Assembly (NCBI GenBank): GCA_023667245.1
Contig: JAMPAL010000007.1
Span: 1-57,196, forward strand
Direction of reading: 5' to 3'
Origin: Anaeroplasma bactoclasticum
Lineage (GTDB): Bacteria; Bacillota_I; Bacilli_A; ML615J-28; CAG-313
Length of the DNA: 57,196 bases
Below, piece after piece: positions 34,985 to 44,436 of this stretch (position 1 is the stretch's first letter; the number at the start of each line of letters is the position of its first letter). Both the position numbers and the translations under genes were made by a program. The notes beneath the pieces were generated by a model. The model was not told where the DNA came from. It ran no database searches and saw only the letters and a program-made list of their open reading frames with translations.

Positions 34985-36109
34985 ATGATTATAGTAAAGG
35001 AAGTTTCATGCAAAAGGGAATTTAAGGCCTTTATTACATTCGCCAATAGAATGTATCAAGATGTTCCACACTTTTGCCCTACACTCAACCAAGACGAAGC
35101 ACAAAATTTTAATCCAAAGAAAAACCCCGCTTTTGCACATTGTGATGTCCATCTCTTTTTGGCCTATCAAGACAATATAATTGTGGGTAGAATTGCTACT
35201 ATTATTAATCAAAAATACAACGAAAATCACGGAACCAAGAAAATTCGTTTTACTAGATTTGGTTGCATTGAGGATTTTAATGTTGCACAAGCTCTATTCA
35301 AAAAGGCATTTGAAGTAGCTAAAAAAGCAGGCATGGAAGAAATCATTGGTCCGCTTGGATTTTGTGATTTAGATAGGGAAGGTATGTTGATTGAAGGATT
35401 TGAAGAAGATAATCTTTTTATTACCATTTATAACCATCCCTATTATAAAGATTATTTAGAAAGACTCGGCTTTCAAAAAGATGTGGACTGGATTGAATGC
35501 CAATTTTTTCCAACTGATGATGGAATGAAGCGCATTCAAAAAATTACCCAGTTAGTTGAAAAACGCTATGGATACACCACTAAACAATATAAACATAAAA
35601 GAGAACTCAAAAAAGATGCTTATCAAATATTTGAAATTCTAAATATGGCATATGAAAAATTGTATGGTGTTGTCCCTTTAACACAAGCACAAATTCGTAT
35701 GTATATTAAACAATTTATTATGCTTATTAATTTGGACTTTATTGCAACCGCATATGATAAATCAGGTAAAATGATAGGAGCTGCTATCGTTGCACCATCC
35801 TTTAGTGAAGCCGTTCGTAAGTCAAAAGGAAAACTATTTCCATTTGGATTTATTCACTTTTTAAAAGCTATTAAACATCCAAAAGTATTAGATATGTATC
35901 TGATAGGTGTTCGTACAGAATATCAAGGTACAGGCGTAAATGCTATATTGATGGAGACTTGTTATCGCTCTTATCAAAAATATCATATTCACCACTGCGA
36001 AACAGGTCCAGAACTTGAAACAAATCATAAAGTACTTGGACAGTGGGAAACATTTGAACCACGTTTTCATAGGCGTAGAAGGTGTTTTATTAAAAAAATA
36101 GAAAGGTAG
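34985..36109 (+). CDS. GNAT-like N-acyltransferase family protein
   Basis: A 374-residue cytoplasmic protein. The region around residues 60-130 (HLFLAYQDNIIVGRIATIIN, FTRFGCIEDFNVAQALFKKA) and the C-terminal part (VLDMYLIGVRTEYQGTGVNA, then ILMETCYRSYQ) both look like acetyl-CoA-binding cores of GNAT folds, so it may be a double-domain member. Similar proteins are usually annotated only as N-acetyltransferase or YghO-like; the acceptor is unknown. It is followed with no gap by the CHAP lipoprotein gene. Confidence 0.75.
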   Translation: MIIVKEVSCKREFKAFITFANRMYQDVPHFCPTLNQDEAQNFNPKKNPAFAHCDVHLFLAYQDNIIVGRIATIINQKYNENHGTKKIRFTRFGCIEDFNVAQALFKKAFEVAKKAGMEEIIGPLGFCDLDREGMLIEGFEEDNLFITIYNHPYYKDYLERLGFQKDVDWIECQFFPTDDGMKRIQKITQLVEKRYGYTTKQYKHKRELKKDAYQIFEILNMAYEKLYGVVPLTQAQIRMYIKQFIMLINLDFIATAYDKSGKMIGAAIVAPSFSEAVRKSKGKLFPFGFIHFLKAIKHPKVLDMYLIGVRTEYQGTGVNAILMETCYRSYQKYHIHHCETGPELETNHKVLGQWETFEPRFHRRRRCFIKKIER

Positions 36110-37852
36110 ATGAAAATGAAAAGAAAGTATATATTTTTAATTTTAATGTTTGTGTTATGTATTTGTACAAGTTGTAAAAAAACGCCCCAAAAAAGCGAGT
36201 GTGAACAAAATGGTCATACATGGAAAGAAGCGACTTGTACTAGTGCTAGAACTTGTTCTGTTTGCCAACAAACAGATGGTAATGCACTTGGTCACGAGTG
36301 GATAGATGCCACTTGTTTTTCGCCTAAAACTTGTTCTGTTTGTCATACAATAGAAGGAACTGCTCTTGACCATCTTTGGGTAGAGGCTACTTGTACTTTG
36401 GCAAAACACTGTACACTATGTAATACGGCTGATGGATTACCACTCGAACACCAATATACAGAACCTACTTTAGATGCTCCCGCAACCTGTACCACATGTG
36501 GACACACTAAAGGAACCCCTTTATCCCCTATTCACTACGATTTAATGATTGACTATATATCTATTGATGAAACTACTATGATTTGGGTTGATGATTATTT
36601 TGAACTCGATCCTTTTGATATTAGTTATACTCAAGAAAACATCATCCAAATTGATCGTTTTGGTACTATTGAAGCTCTTCGAGTAGGAAAAACCAAAGTT
36701 AAATTTGCTTTAAAAAGCAATCCTCTTCTTTATTTCGAGTTTGATTTTGAAGTTATTCCTAAGATGCCAAGTATTTATGCCACCTATGAAAAAATGACAA
36801 TTGGCGATAGTACTCATATTTATTTTAAAGATAAAGCAATGTGTATTGATGATTATGACATTACATTTTCTAACGATTGTTTAATACTAAAACCTGACCT
36901 ATCAATTGAAGCTGTTCAATATGGTTCTAGCATAATTACCATTACATCTAAACTAGATAAACGGTTAACAACAAGTTGCGAAGTATCTATTGTAAATAAA
37001 GATAGTTTTCTATTACTTTATGCAGAAGATAAAGCAGAAACAGTTCCTGCAGGTGAAAGATTTAAAATGTTTAACTCTTTCAATTTGGCTAATGATTCTT
37101 TGGTATGGATTAGTTCTAATAAAGAAGTTGCTGTGGTGTCTGATAAAGGCGTTATTACCACAAAATCAGAAGGATACACTATTATTAGTGTTTATGATAA
37201 AAACAACATCAATGATAAAACCAAGAAAACAAACTTTTATCTAGATGTGACTGGTTCTATTGAAGTCGATTATTTAAGTCGGTTTATCCTTACAGCTCTT
37301 GAAGAAAACGGGACAGAGGAAGTTGGAAATAACATTCAAAAATATGGTGAATGGTATCCGAACAATGGTCAACCTTGGTGTGCAATGTTTGTATCTTGGT
37401 GTTGGAATCAAGCAGGTTTATCCACAGATATTTTGTGTAAGTATCAAGGATGTACTGCAGGTATGAAATGGTGTACTGAAAATGGTATTATGCATTACGT
37501 TCAAGATTTCCATTTTAATGAACCATTAGAACAAGGTGCTTCACAAAATCAATATAAAGAAGATTATAAACCTGTAACAGGAGACATTGTGTTCTTCTTA
37601 AGTAGCGGAATGTCTCATACTGGCATTTGTATTTATTCAGATGATACTTATCTATATACCATTGAAGGAAATACTTCAGATCGTGTAGCCATTAAGAGAT
37701 GGTCTTTACAAGATGCTAGAATTACCGGTTACGCTCATCCAAAATATCCTGAATATAGTGGAGCACGAGAAGATTTTAGTTGGATTAAAGAACTAAAAAG
37801 TGATGGCACTTACTGGTGGACAAATGTTTCTGAACAACAAAAGGTAGATTAA
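36110..37852 (+). CDS. Lipoprotein CHAP-domain peptidoglycan hydrolase with Cys/His repeats
   Basis: A 580-residue lipoprotein (lipobox CICTSC). Residues about 28-140 contain four Cys/His-rich units, such as CEQNGHTWKEATCTSARTC and CSVCHTIEGTALDH, closely matching those of the amidase lipoprotein at 29188. Two Ig-like modules follow (WISSNKEVAVVSDKGVITT is BIG2-like), then a CHAP domain: QPWCAMFVSWCWNQAG (Cys424), GMSHTGICIYS (His503) and TIEGNT (Glu519, Asn521). It should act as a cell-wall amidase or endopeptidase. The first ATG abuts the upstream stop; the ATG two codons later (36116) has better spacing to AAAGG and may be the true start. Confidence 0.87.
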   Translation: MKMKRKYIFLILMFVLCICTSCKKTPQKSECEQNGHTWKEATCTSARTCSVCQQTDGNALGHEWIDATCFSPKTCSVCHTIEGTALDHLWVEATCTLAKHCTLCNTADGLPLEHQYTEPTLDAPATCTTCGHTKGTPLSPIHYDLMIDYISIDETTMIWVDDYFELDPFDISYTQENIIQIDRFGTIEALRVGKTKVKFALKSNPLLYFEFDFEVIPKMPSIYATYEKMTIGDSTHIYFKDKAMCIDDYDITFSNDCLILKPDLSIEAVQYGSSIITITSKLDKRLTTSCEVSIVNKDSFLLLYAEDKAETVPAGERFKMFNSFNLANDSLVWISSNKEVAVVSDKGVITTKSEGYTIISVYDKNNINDKTKKTNFYLDVTGSIEVDYLSRFILTALEENGTEEVGNNIQKYGEWYPNNGQPWCAMFVSWCWNQAGLSTDILCKYQGCTAGMKWCTENGIMHYVQDFHFNEPLEQGASQNQYKEDYKPVTGDIVFFLSSGMSHTGICIYSDDTYLYTIEGNTSDRVAIKRWSLQDARITGYAHPKYPEYSGAREDFSWIKELKSDGTYWWTNVSEQQKVD

Positions 37853-37860
37853 AATGAAAA

Positions 37861-37888
37861 GATAAAGCGAGTTGCTTTATCTTTTTTT
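37861..37888 (+). terminator. Terminator of the GNAT-CHAP operon
   Basis: Stem GATAAAGC/GCTTTATC with seven T, 9 nt after the stop. Confidence 0.9.
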
Positions 37889-37928
37889 AGGATTAGTATA
37901 TAATGTTAATGTTTGAAAAAACATATAT

Positions 37929-38009
37929 ATCCTAATGGGGAGCATCTGCTGAGAGGTTATTTAGTTAACGACCCAAAACCTGATCTAGATAATGCTAGCG
38001 TAGGGAAAC
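37929..38009 (+). promoter_or_regulatory. TPP (thiamine pyrophosphate) riboswitch
   Basis: The conserved TPP-box elements are present in order: GGGGAGCATCTGCTGAGAGG, ACCC, then ACCTGATCTAGATAATGCTA and GCGTAGGGAA, closed by a CCTA/TAGG stem. It sits upstream of thiT and should shut the gene off when TPP is high. A 10-bp hairpin (38010-38040) and then a terminator (38053-38081) follow. A TATAAT lies at 37898-37903. Confidence 0.95.
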
Positions 38010-38040
38010 ATGCAAATTTTTTATTCTATTAAATTTGCAT
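38010..38040 (+). other. Hairpin between TPP aptamer and terminator
   Basis: A perfect 10-bp stem ATGCAAATTT/AAATTTGCAT with an 11-nt loop and no T-run directly after it. It could be part of the switching region or a stabilising element. Confidence 0.5.
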
Positions 38041-38052
38041 ATCTTAGCAATG

Positions 38053-38081
38053 TTCTTTGGATAAAACCAAAGAATTTTTTT
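38053..38081 (+). terminator. Riboswitch-controlled terminator of thiT
   Basis: Stem TTCTTTGG ataaaa CCAAAGAA followed by seven T, about 20 nt before the thiT start. Confidence 0.85.
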
Positions 38082-38100
38082 GTTAATAGGAGGTTTTGTA

Positions 38101-38682
38101 ATGAAACATATTTTTGGTTTTACTGTAAGAGATATAGCTGAAATTGCTATACTATGTGCTATCGCTGTAGTGCTAGACAAATTTGTAAAATTGTCTATTG
38201 GTGCAACAGGTGGATCTATTAATATTGCTATGGTGCCACTTTTTATCATTGCCTTAAGACATGGTTGGTTTAAAGGCTTAATTGCTGGAGGACTAGTTTA
38301 TGGTCTGATTAGTTGTTTATTAGATGGATATGGCCTAGTTACTTATCCACTAGAATATCTTGTTGCTTTTGGATCTGTTGCAATTACTGGTCTAGTGGCA
38401 AAATGGATTAATCAATTCTATTTGAATAAAACTACAACAGGTGTTATACTATCTTTCTTATGTTTAATCGGTTCTATGCTTACTGCATTTATCATTCGTT
38501 TTATCTGTGGTTCAATAGACTCTGTTCTTCTTTACGATTATACTTGGTCAGCAGCTTTTGTTTACAATGCACCATACGTATTTATATCTGGTGCTGCCGT
38601 AGCAGTAATTATGTGTCTTCTTTTACCTAGTATTGTTTTATTAAATCGTGAATATCCTACTCAATATTTAAAAGGTGAATAG
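38101..38682 (+). CDS. thiT: Thiamine ECF transporter S component ThiT
   Basis: A 193-residue membrane protein with six TM segments, the thiamine-binding S subunit of an energy-coupling-factor transporter. GATGGSINIAMVPLFIIALR and HGWFKGLIAGGLVYGL and the YPLEYLVAF segment are typical of YuaJ/ThiT; the Trp and Tyr/Glu residues that hold thiamine fall in these regions. AGGAGG lies 7-8 nt before the ATG at 38101. The general EcfA-A'-T module must be encoded elsewhere. The upstream TPP riboswitch supports the substrate assignment. Confidence 0.95.
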   Translation: MKHIFGFTVRDIAEIAILCAIAVVLDKFVKLSIGATGGSINIAMVPLFIIALRHGWFKGLIAGGLVYGLISCLLDGYGLVTYPLEYLVAFGSVAITGLVAKWINQFYLNKTTTGVILSFLCLIGSMLTAFIIRFICGSIDSVLLYDYTWSAAFVYNAPYVFISGAAVAVIMCLLLPSIVLLNREYPTQYLKGE

Positions 38683-38700
38683 TTTGGTTTATGATATAAA

Positions 38701-38726
38701 ATGACTGTACAATATGTACAGTCATT
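38701..38726. terminator. Bidirectional terminator between thiT and flotillin gene
   Basis: Perfect 10-bp stem ATGACTGTAC/GTACAGTCAT with T-run rightward and A/T-rich sequence leftward, between convergent genes. Confidence 0.8.
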
Positions 38727-38735
38727 TTTTCTTTT

Positions 38736-40214
38736 TTATGCATCTATTTTGGTTGCTTCGGATGGTTTAGATTCTTTAGTTTGTTCTGGTTGTGTATTTT
38801 TATCTTGCTTAGCTTGAGTAACTAATTTCCCACCTAAATATCCAGCAAGAATAGATTTAATATCAATACCTAACGTTTGTTCTAAACTTTGTATCAACTG
38901 TGCCCCATTGCTAGTAACTTCTTTTGCTAACTTAGCTGTATTTCCTTCGCCATACATCGTAATTGAACCAATTTGACCATATGCTTCCGCAAGAGGTTCT
39001 GAATAAGCTTTCACAACATCTGGTAATACACCTGAATTTAAAATCAATTCAAGGACAGATGCTTCACCCATTTTCTTCATTGCTTCGGCTTTTTTCTCAA
39101 TGGCTTCTGCTTCTGCTTCACCTTTTGCAAGTATACCAGCTGCTTCTTGTTCTGCTGCATATCTGGATGCTTCAGATTGTGCTTTTAATGCATAAGCACG
39201 TTGTTCTTCTTCATAACGAGATGCTTCTGCTGCTTTCTGACGTTTAAATAATTCCGCTTGGGCAATTTGTTCTGCTGCATACTTTTCTGCATCTGCTGTT
39301 TTCTTAATTTGTGCTTCTAATTGACGTTCTTGAAGTTCAACTTCTTTTTGTCCAAGTTCTACTTCCCTTTCGCGCTTAGCAATATCTGCATTTACTTTTG
39401 CAACGTTAATTTCTTGTTGACGTTTTTGCTCTTCAATAGAGTATGCCGCATCTGCTGTTGCTCTTGCTGTATCAGTTTTCATTTTTAATTCCGCTTGGCG
39501 AAGAGCAAGACTTGTATTTTGTTCAACAATTAATGTCTCTGCATCTATTCTAGCCTTATTCGCTGTTTCGTTTGCTTCTGACTGAGCAATAGCCACATCT
39601 CGTTCAGCTTGTGCTCTAGCTATGCTTGCATTTTTAGAGATTTGTGCAATATTATCTACGCCAAGATTTTCAATTACACGATTATCATCAATAAAATTTT
39701 GAATAGTTAAATTAATGATTTGAAGTCCCATTCTTGCCATATCTTGTGTTGCATTTTCTTTTACCTTTTCTGCAAATAAATCGCGATTATGAACCAAATC
39801 CTCTAGTTTCATTTGCCCGATGATTTCACGCATATTTCCTTCTAAGACTTCTTTTGCAATAGATCGAATGCCATCTAGATTTTGTTGCAAGAAAATTTGT
39901 GATGCTTTTGAAAGAGCCTCAGGTTCTGAATCAATTTTAATATTAGCAACACCATCTACAAAAATATTAATAAATTCTTTTGTTGGCACTGCATTAGATG
40001 TTTTAATATCTACTTGTATCAAACTAAGTGGTATTTTATCTACTCTTTCTAACCCTGGAAATCTAAATCCTGCGCGACCAATTAATACTCTTTGTTTAAA
40101 TGGTCCTGTAATAATGAAGGCAGTATCTGGTGGTGCTTTCACATAAGATATGCCAATTAAAATGAGTACGAATAGCACTATTGCAGCAATAATAATATAA
40201 GTTATGTAGTCCAT
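38736..40214 (-). CDS. floT: Flotillin-like SPFH-domain protein
   Basis: A 492-residue protein with one N-terminal TM helix (YIIIAAIVLFVLILIGISYV), an SPFH/band-7 domain to about residue 190, a long Ala/Glu/Gln-rich coiled coil (residues about 195-390) and a flotillin C-terminal segment (GEASVLELILNSGVLPDVVKAYSEPLAEAYG). This is the FloT/YuaG type, which marks functional membrane microdomains in Bacillota. The usual NfeD-like partner gene is not adjacent. It has a consensus promoter and is monocistronic. Confidence 0.9.
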   Translation of the reverse strand: MDYITYIIIAAIVLFVLILIGISYVKAPPDTAFIITGPFKQRVLIGRAGFRFPGLERVDKIPLSLIQVDIKTSNAVPTKEFINIFVDGVANIKIDSEPEALSKASQIFLQQNLDGIRSIAKEVLEGNMREIIGQMKLEDLVHNRDLFAEKVKENATQDMARMGLQIINLTIQNFIDDNRVIENLGVDNIAQISKNASIARAQAERDVAIAQSEANETANKARIDAETLIVEQNTSLALRQAELKMKTDTARATADAAYSIEEQKRQQEINVAKVNADIAKREREVELGQKEVELQERQLEAQIKKTADAEKYAAEQIAQAELFKRQKAAEASRYEEEQRAYALKAQSEASRYAAEQEAAGILAKGEAEAEAIEKKAEAMKKMGEASVLELILNSGVLPDVVKAYSEPLAEAYGQIGSITMYGEGNTAKLAKEVTSNGAQLIQSLEQTLGIDIKSILAGYLGGKLVTQAKQDKNTQPEQTKESKPSEATKIDA

Positions 40215-40247
40215 TTTCTTTTCTCCTTTTCTTTAATCTACTCTTAT

Positions 40248-40276
40248 ATTATACATTATTTGTAAAAATATGTCAA
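40248..40276 (-). promoter_or_regulatory. Promoter of the flotillin gene
   Basis: Minus strand TTGACA at 40271-40276, 17-nt spacer, TATAAT at 40248-40253. Confidence 0.85.
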
Positions 40277-40361
40277 TGTATTTTTATGTATTTTTTGTAT
40301 TTTTTAAAAAATATTTTATTTATTATACATTTTTCCCAATTTAATACTATATATAGATAGC

Positions 40362-40396
40362 AAAAAAGATTGCTCTCATCTAGCAATCTTTTTTTA
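40362..40396 (-). terminator. Terminator of pepF
   Basis: Stem AAAAGATTGCT/AGCAATCTTTT followed by T-rich sequence leftward, just beyond the pepF stop. Confidence 0.9.
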
Positions 40397-40398
40397 TT

Positions 40399-42165
40399 TT
40401 ATTCTTCAACTAATAACTTTTCTAATTCTTCTACAAGTACATCCATTCTTTCTACTACTGCCATATAAGCATCTTTTTTTGTAAAATCTACACCTGCTTC
40501 TTTTACTTGTTCTACTGGATATTTTGATCCTCCAGAACGAAGCAATTGAATATATCGATCAAATGCACCTGGTACATTATCTTTGACATCTTTGTAAATT
40601 TTGAAACTTGCTGCAAAACTGGTTGCATATTGATACACATAAAATGGTGTGTAGAATAGATGCGGAATATATGCCCAAACATATTGTTTTACACCTTCTT
40701 TAGTGATATCCATACCATAATATTTTTTATACAAGTCTACCATAATACCAGATAATACTTCGTAATTGATAGGTTTACCTTGTGCTACTTCTTGGTTAGC
40801 TAAATACTCATATTCAGCAAATAAAGTTTGACGATAAAAAGTACTCATAATCTCATCAATGGCTTTTTGAATTACCATAATTTTCTCTTCTTTAGATGCA
40901 TTAGGTAAAGTTAAAAAGTAATCAAGCAATGCATGTTCATTAAATGTAGAGGCAATCTCTGCTACAAAAATAGTATAATCTTGTAACATTGTAGGTTGTG
41001 TTTCTGCCGCATACATAGAATGAATAGAATGTCCTGCCTCATGTGCTACTGTAAATACACTATCAAGTGTTTTGTCATAGTTCAATAAAATAAATGGATG
41101 CAAATTGGCAACACTTGAAGAATATGCTCCAGTCGCTTTTCCTTCACGCTCTTCTACATCTACAAAGCCCTCTTTTAATACTTCATGTGCTTTTTCTTGG
41201 AAATCAGTTGGAAAATGTTGAATAGCTGTAAAGAAAAGATTCTTGGCTTCTTCATATGTATATTCTTTATTAGAATGAGCAAGTTCAAGAAAACGATCAT
41301 ATGTACAATATTTTTTTAATCCTAGTGCTTTCTTACGTAATTTAATGTATTTTTTAACAGATTGATTATGTTTGCTAGCTACATTGATCAAATTCAAAAA
41401 AACAGATGTATCAATATTATTATTGTATAAATAACTCTCTAATACAGATACATAGTTTCTAGCTTTAGCACTGGCTTTATTATCTTGTAATACATTGTTA
41501 TAAATGCTAGCATAAGTATGCTTATGTGCTTCAAATGTATTAAATACAGCCTCAAAAATCTTTTTACGATCACTTGCTTCTTTAGATTGAGCAATCAATG
41601 CACGGTAATTTCCCTGTGTAACTGTAACAACTTGTTTGTTTTTCAATTTTACATCTACACTTTTTCCATCCCCCACAGCTAGAGCACTATACAGTTCTCC
41701 TGATGATGATGTTACTGGTGCATATAATGACAGTAATTTTTCGCTTGCACTATCTAAAACATGCTTGCTTCCTCTAAATAATTTTTCTAGTGAAAAACGA
41801 AACTCTTCAATTTCTTTATGTTGATCGAGCATCCCCATCACTTTTTCTTCACCAATTGATATCAATTCTGGTTCAACATAAGCGGTTGTCTCAGATAACG
41901 TATAAAATGCCATTCTACATCTATTGAGTGCTGCAGCATTTTCTACATCTTTTCTATTCAAATCACTTTTTAATGAGGCATACTGATAAACTCGAGAAGC
42001 TTCTTCTTCAAATTTTTTCATCAATAAACAGTAAGCAACAAAAGAATCTTCTTCCCCAAGATGACCTTGAAATGTTGCAAATTGATTAACCATTTGGTAC
42101 ACACCTTGTAGTGCTTCTTCAAATGCTTCTTTTGTATTAAAATGATAAGTTAAATCCCATTGCAT
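40399..42165 (-). CDS. pepF: Oligoendopeptidase F (M3B)
   Basis: A 588-residue cytoplasmic zinc metallopeptidase that trims oligopeptides. The zinc motif HEAGHSIHSMYA lies near residue 375 with the third ligand Glu in the EIASTFNEHALLD segment. The family blocks AYSSSVANLHPFILLNYD and the C-terminal FYVYQYATSFAASFKIYKD are present. Length and arrangement are typical. It is flanked by its own terminator and is single. Confidence 0.95.
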   Translation of the reverse strand: MQWDLTYHFNTKEAFEEALQGVYQMVNQFATFQGHLGEEDSFVAYCLLMKKFEEEASRVYQYASLKSDLNRKDVENAAALNRCRMAFYTLSETTAYVEPELISIGEEKVMGMLDQHKEIEEFRFSLEKLFRGSKHVLDSASEKLLSLYAPVTSSSGELYSALAVGDGKSVDVKLKNKQVVTVTQGNYRALIAQSKEASDRKKIFEAVFNTFEAHKHTYASIYNNVLQDNKASAKARNYVSVLESYLYNNNIDTSVFLNLINVASKHNQSVKKYIKLRKKALGLKKYCTYDRFLELAHSNKEYTYEEAKNLFFTAIQHFPTDFQEKAHEVLKEGFVDVEEREGKATGAYSSSVANLHPFILLNYDKTLDSVFTVAHEAGHSIHSMYAAETQPTMLQDYTIFVAEIASTFNEHALLDYFLTLPNASKEEKIMVIQKAIDEIMSTFYRQTLFAEYEYLANQEVAQGKPINYEVLSGIMVDLYKKYYGMDITKEGVKQYVWAYIPHLFYTPFYVYQYATSFAASFKIYKDVKDNVPGAFDRYIQLLRSGGSKYPVEQVKEAGVDFTKKDAYMAVVERMDVLVEELEKLLVEE

Positions 42166-42291
42166 ATATTTTTTCTCCTTTTTCTCTTTATTATTTTACC
42201 ACATTTTCAATATTTTAACATAGCAAATGGTAAGAAAAATAAATGTATCATCATTATTGATACAGTTTATCTTTGACTTATCTTATAAAAA

Positions 42292-42320
42292 AGAAAATAG
42301 GGCTTATGCCCTACTTTCTA
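42292..42320 (-). terminator. Terminator at the end of the InlB-repeat lipoprotein gene
   Basis: Leftward stem AGAAAgTAGGGC/GCCCTAttTTCT followed by T-run. It begins at the stop codon itself. Confidence 0.8.
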
Positions 42321-44360
42321 TTGCGGATTATATTTATCGCCATTATTGAAATAACCAAAAGTAAATGCCATACCTTGGTAATACATACATAGGTATTCAC
42401 CTTGATATATTACATTAGTTGGATCTACAATTTGTGAATTGGTAATATCAAATAAACCATTCGTTGTACCATATGCATACCCTGCAGTTGCGGTTGCTGC
42501 AGAAGTTTGGAATACAGGTGCACCTTGTCCACCTGCTTGTGCAAGTAAGCCTGCAATATATGGATTATTTTCGCCAAATTCAAATGCTTGATAACTATCA
42601 AATTGAAGTGATCCTTTAATAATATCATTTGTTAATCCTTCAGCGTCACCTGATTTATTTACGCAAATTAAATTCATATATGTTAATGTATTATCCAAAT
42701 TACTCTTTAAGAATGAACGACCAAATGGTGTAAATAATGCATTTAACCCTTTGATTTGTGGAACAAAAGCACTTGCTTTTACAACAGTAAACCAACCTTC
42801 GCTACCTGTTACATAAGATTCTAGTGTAGAATTTTCAATAAATGTTTTAGCAGGATGTCCACCATCAGCTGCTTTCGGATTTACATGGTCTTGAATGATA
42901 ACTGGACCACCAGCACCAATCATTTCCGAATCTTTGATGGTTACTTTATCAGAACCCCAGTTGTATACGAAACAATTGAAAGAATCATATGCACGACATT
43001 TTTCAATCAAATAAGGTTGAGAAGTACGATTAGGGAAATATGCAATAAATGAACAAGATGTAATATTGTTATAAGCAGTAAATGTACCTGCTTCTACCTT
43101 CATAAAAATTTGACCACCTGACTTAATTACATTTTCAACACGTGGTGCATTACCAATAATGTTTACACCTTCAATTGAAGATGTAGCGGTTTCAGCTCCT
43201 CTTAATTTAATTAATGTAGCATGAGAAATAACTTCTCCTTCAGCAACAATTTTATTGTCACCACGAACTACTTCTTTAAAAGATTGGGTATCTAGCGTAA
43301 AATAGTTTCCATAGATATGTAATTCTTCATCAGCTGCTAATTCTCTAATATAGAAATCCATCCAGTCTTTCATAGAACCAAGTGCTCTTTCATAGTCAGA
43401 ATCAGATTTTGAAAGTTCATGTTCTTGATAGAAGAAATAACTTGGTACATCTTTTGCAGTAAGAACAATATCATTTTGGAAAATAAATGCATGAGGATAG
43501 AAATCAAGTTGTAATCCATTTTCAGTTTTGAATGCATTCCATGCATCTGCTTCATTACCACTTTTTCTATTTTCTAAATAAGCAAGTTCTTTGGGTGTAT
43601 ATAGGTTATATCCATCTACTACATCGAATTCATAATTTACCGTATATTTTTCTTTATTCTCTAATTGTTTTTCAGTCAAACCTTTTGGCAAAACAGAAAT
43701 TTGGAATGATTGTCCAATTGCTTCTTCTGAAAAGTCTACTGTGCAAGCAACATTATCAATTCTTTCTACATAACGATTAAGATTGGCTTCATCTAAAACA
43801 ACATAAGTACCATTTTCTAAAATGGAAACTGTAATTTCATATTCCCAAGATTCTACTGTTGTTGGAGTTGTTTTTCCTGTTGCAAGCTCATATTTTACGA
43901 AACTCACTTTAGGTTCTGCACGCCAAGGATTATCATCACCTACTAAATATGCTTTTGTTAAATCCATAAATTCAATACGTTTATTATCTTTTTCTTTTTT
44001 ATTAGCCTGATATAAAACAATATTAGAAGGCAATTGTACATCGTTAATTAATATTTTATTTTGTGATGCATCTACTTCCCATCTTGCATATAATGTTATG
44101 CTTTCTTTTACTTCTTCTTCAAATGTATATTCAGTTGCATATGTTTTTTCTAAATACCAACCTTTAAATTCATAACCACTTCTTGTAGGATCTTCTGGTT
44201 TTTCAACCTTTTGACCTTCTTCTACTTCAACTTCTTTAATGGTGGATCCACCCATTGTGTCAAATGTAACCTTATATGTCTTGGTTTCTATACAAGAAGC
44301 CATCATAAGACCAAAGACTACAAAAATGCCTAATAAGAAAACTTTTTTTAAACTCTTCAT
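42318..44360 (-). CDS. Lipoprotein with an InlB B-type repeat and a beta-helix region
   Basis: A 680-residue lipoprotein (lipobox LMMASC, Cys23). Residues about 28-95 are one Listeria-Bacteroides repeat (VTFDTMGGSTIKEVEVEEGQ, GYEFKGWYLEKTY). Residues about 330-560 look like a right-handed beta-helix: the series IEGVNIIGNAP, FTAYNNITSCSFIAYF, YLIEKCRAYDSFN, VTIKDSEMIG and FIENSTLES. Such folds bind or cleave polysaccharides, but no catalytic set is visible. It is 76 nt downstream of the ABC exporter operon with no clear terminator between, so it may be partly co-transcribed with it. Confidence 0.8.
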   Translation of the reverse strand: MKSLKKVFLLGIFVVFGLMMASCIETKTYKVTFDTMGGSTIKEVEVEEGQKVEKPEDPTRSGYEFKGWYLEKTYATEYTFEEEVKESITLYARWEVDASQNKILINDVQLPSNIVLYQANKKEKDNKRIEFMDLTKAYLVGDDNPWRAEPKVSFVKYELATGKTTPTTVESWEYEITVSILENGTYVVLDEANLNRYVERIDNVACTVDFSEEAIGQSFQISVLPKGLTEKQLENKEKYTVNYEFDVVDGYNLYTPKELAYLENRKSGNEADAWNAFKTENGLQLDFYPHAFIFQNDIVLTAKDVPSYFFYQEHELSKSDSDYERALGSMKDWMDFYIRELAADEELHIYGNYFTLDTQSFKEVVRGDNKIVAEGEVISHATLIKLRGAETATSSIEGVNIIGNAPRVENVIKSGGQIFMKVEAGTFTAYNNITSCSFIAYFPNRTSQPYLIEKCRAYDSFNCFVYNWGSDKVTIKDSEMIGAGGPVIIQDHVNPKAADGGHPAKTFIENSTLESYVTGSEGWFTVVKASAFVPQIKGLNALFTPFGRSFLKSNLDNTLTYMNLICVNKSGDAEGLTNDIIKGSLQFDSYQAFEFGENNPYIAGLLAQAGGQGAPVFQTSAATATAGYAYGTTNGLFDITNSQIVDPTNVIYQGEYLCMYYQGMAFTFGYFNNGDKYNPQ

Positions 44361-44436
44361 ATTTTTTCTCCTTTTTCATTTTTTTACCACATTTTTTGAT
44401 TTACATAATTCTTTTTTGTGGCGAAAAGAATATGTT

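Noticed and set aside
39820-40146. Rightward frame of 108 residues opposite the flotillin gene
   Set aside because: No ribosome binding site; the codon pattern follows the flotillin gene on the other strand.
44370-44430. Hairpin CATATTCTTTT/AAAAGAATTATG as terminator of the exporter operon
   Set aside because: Imperfect stem with no T-run; read-through into the next lipoprotein gene cannot be excluded.
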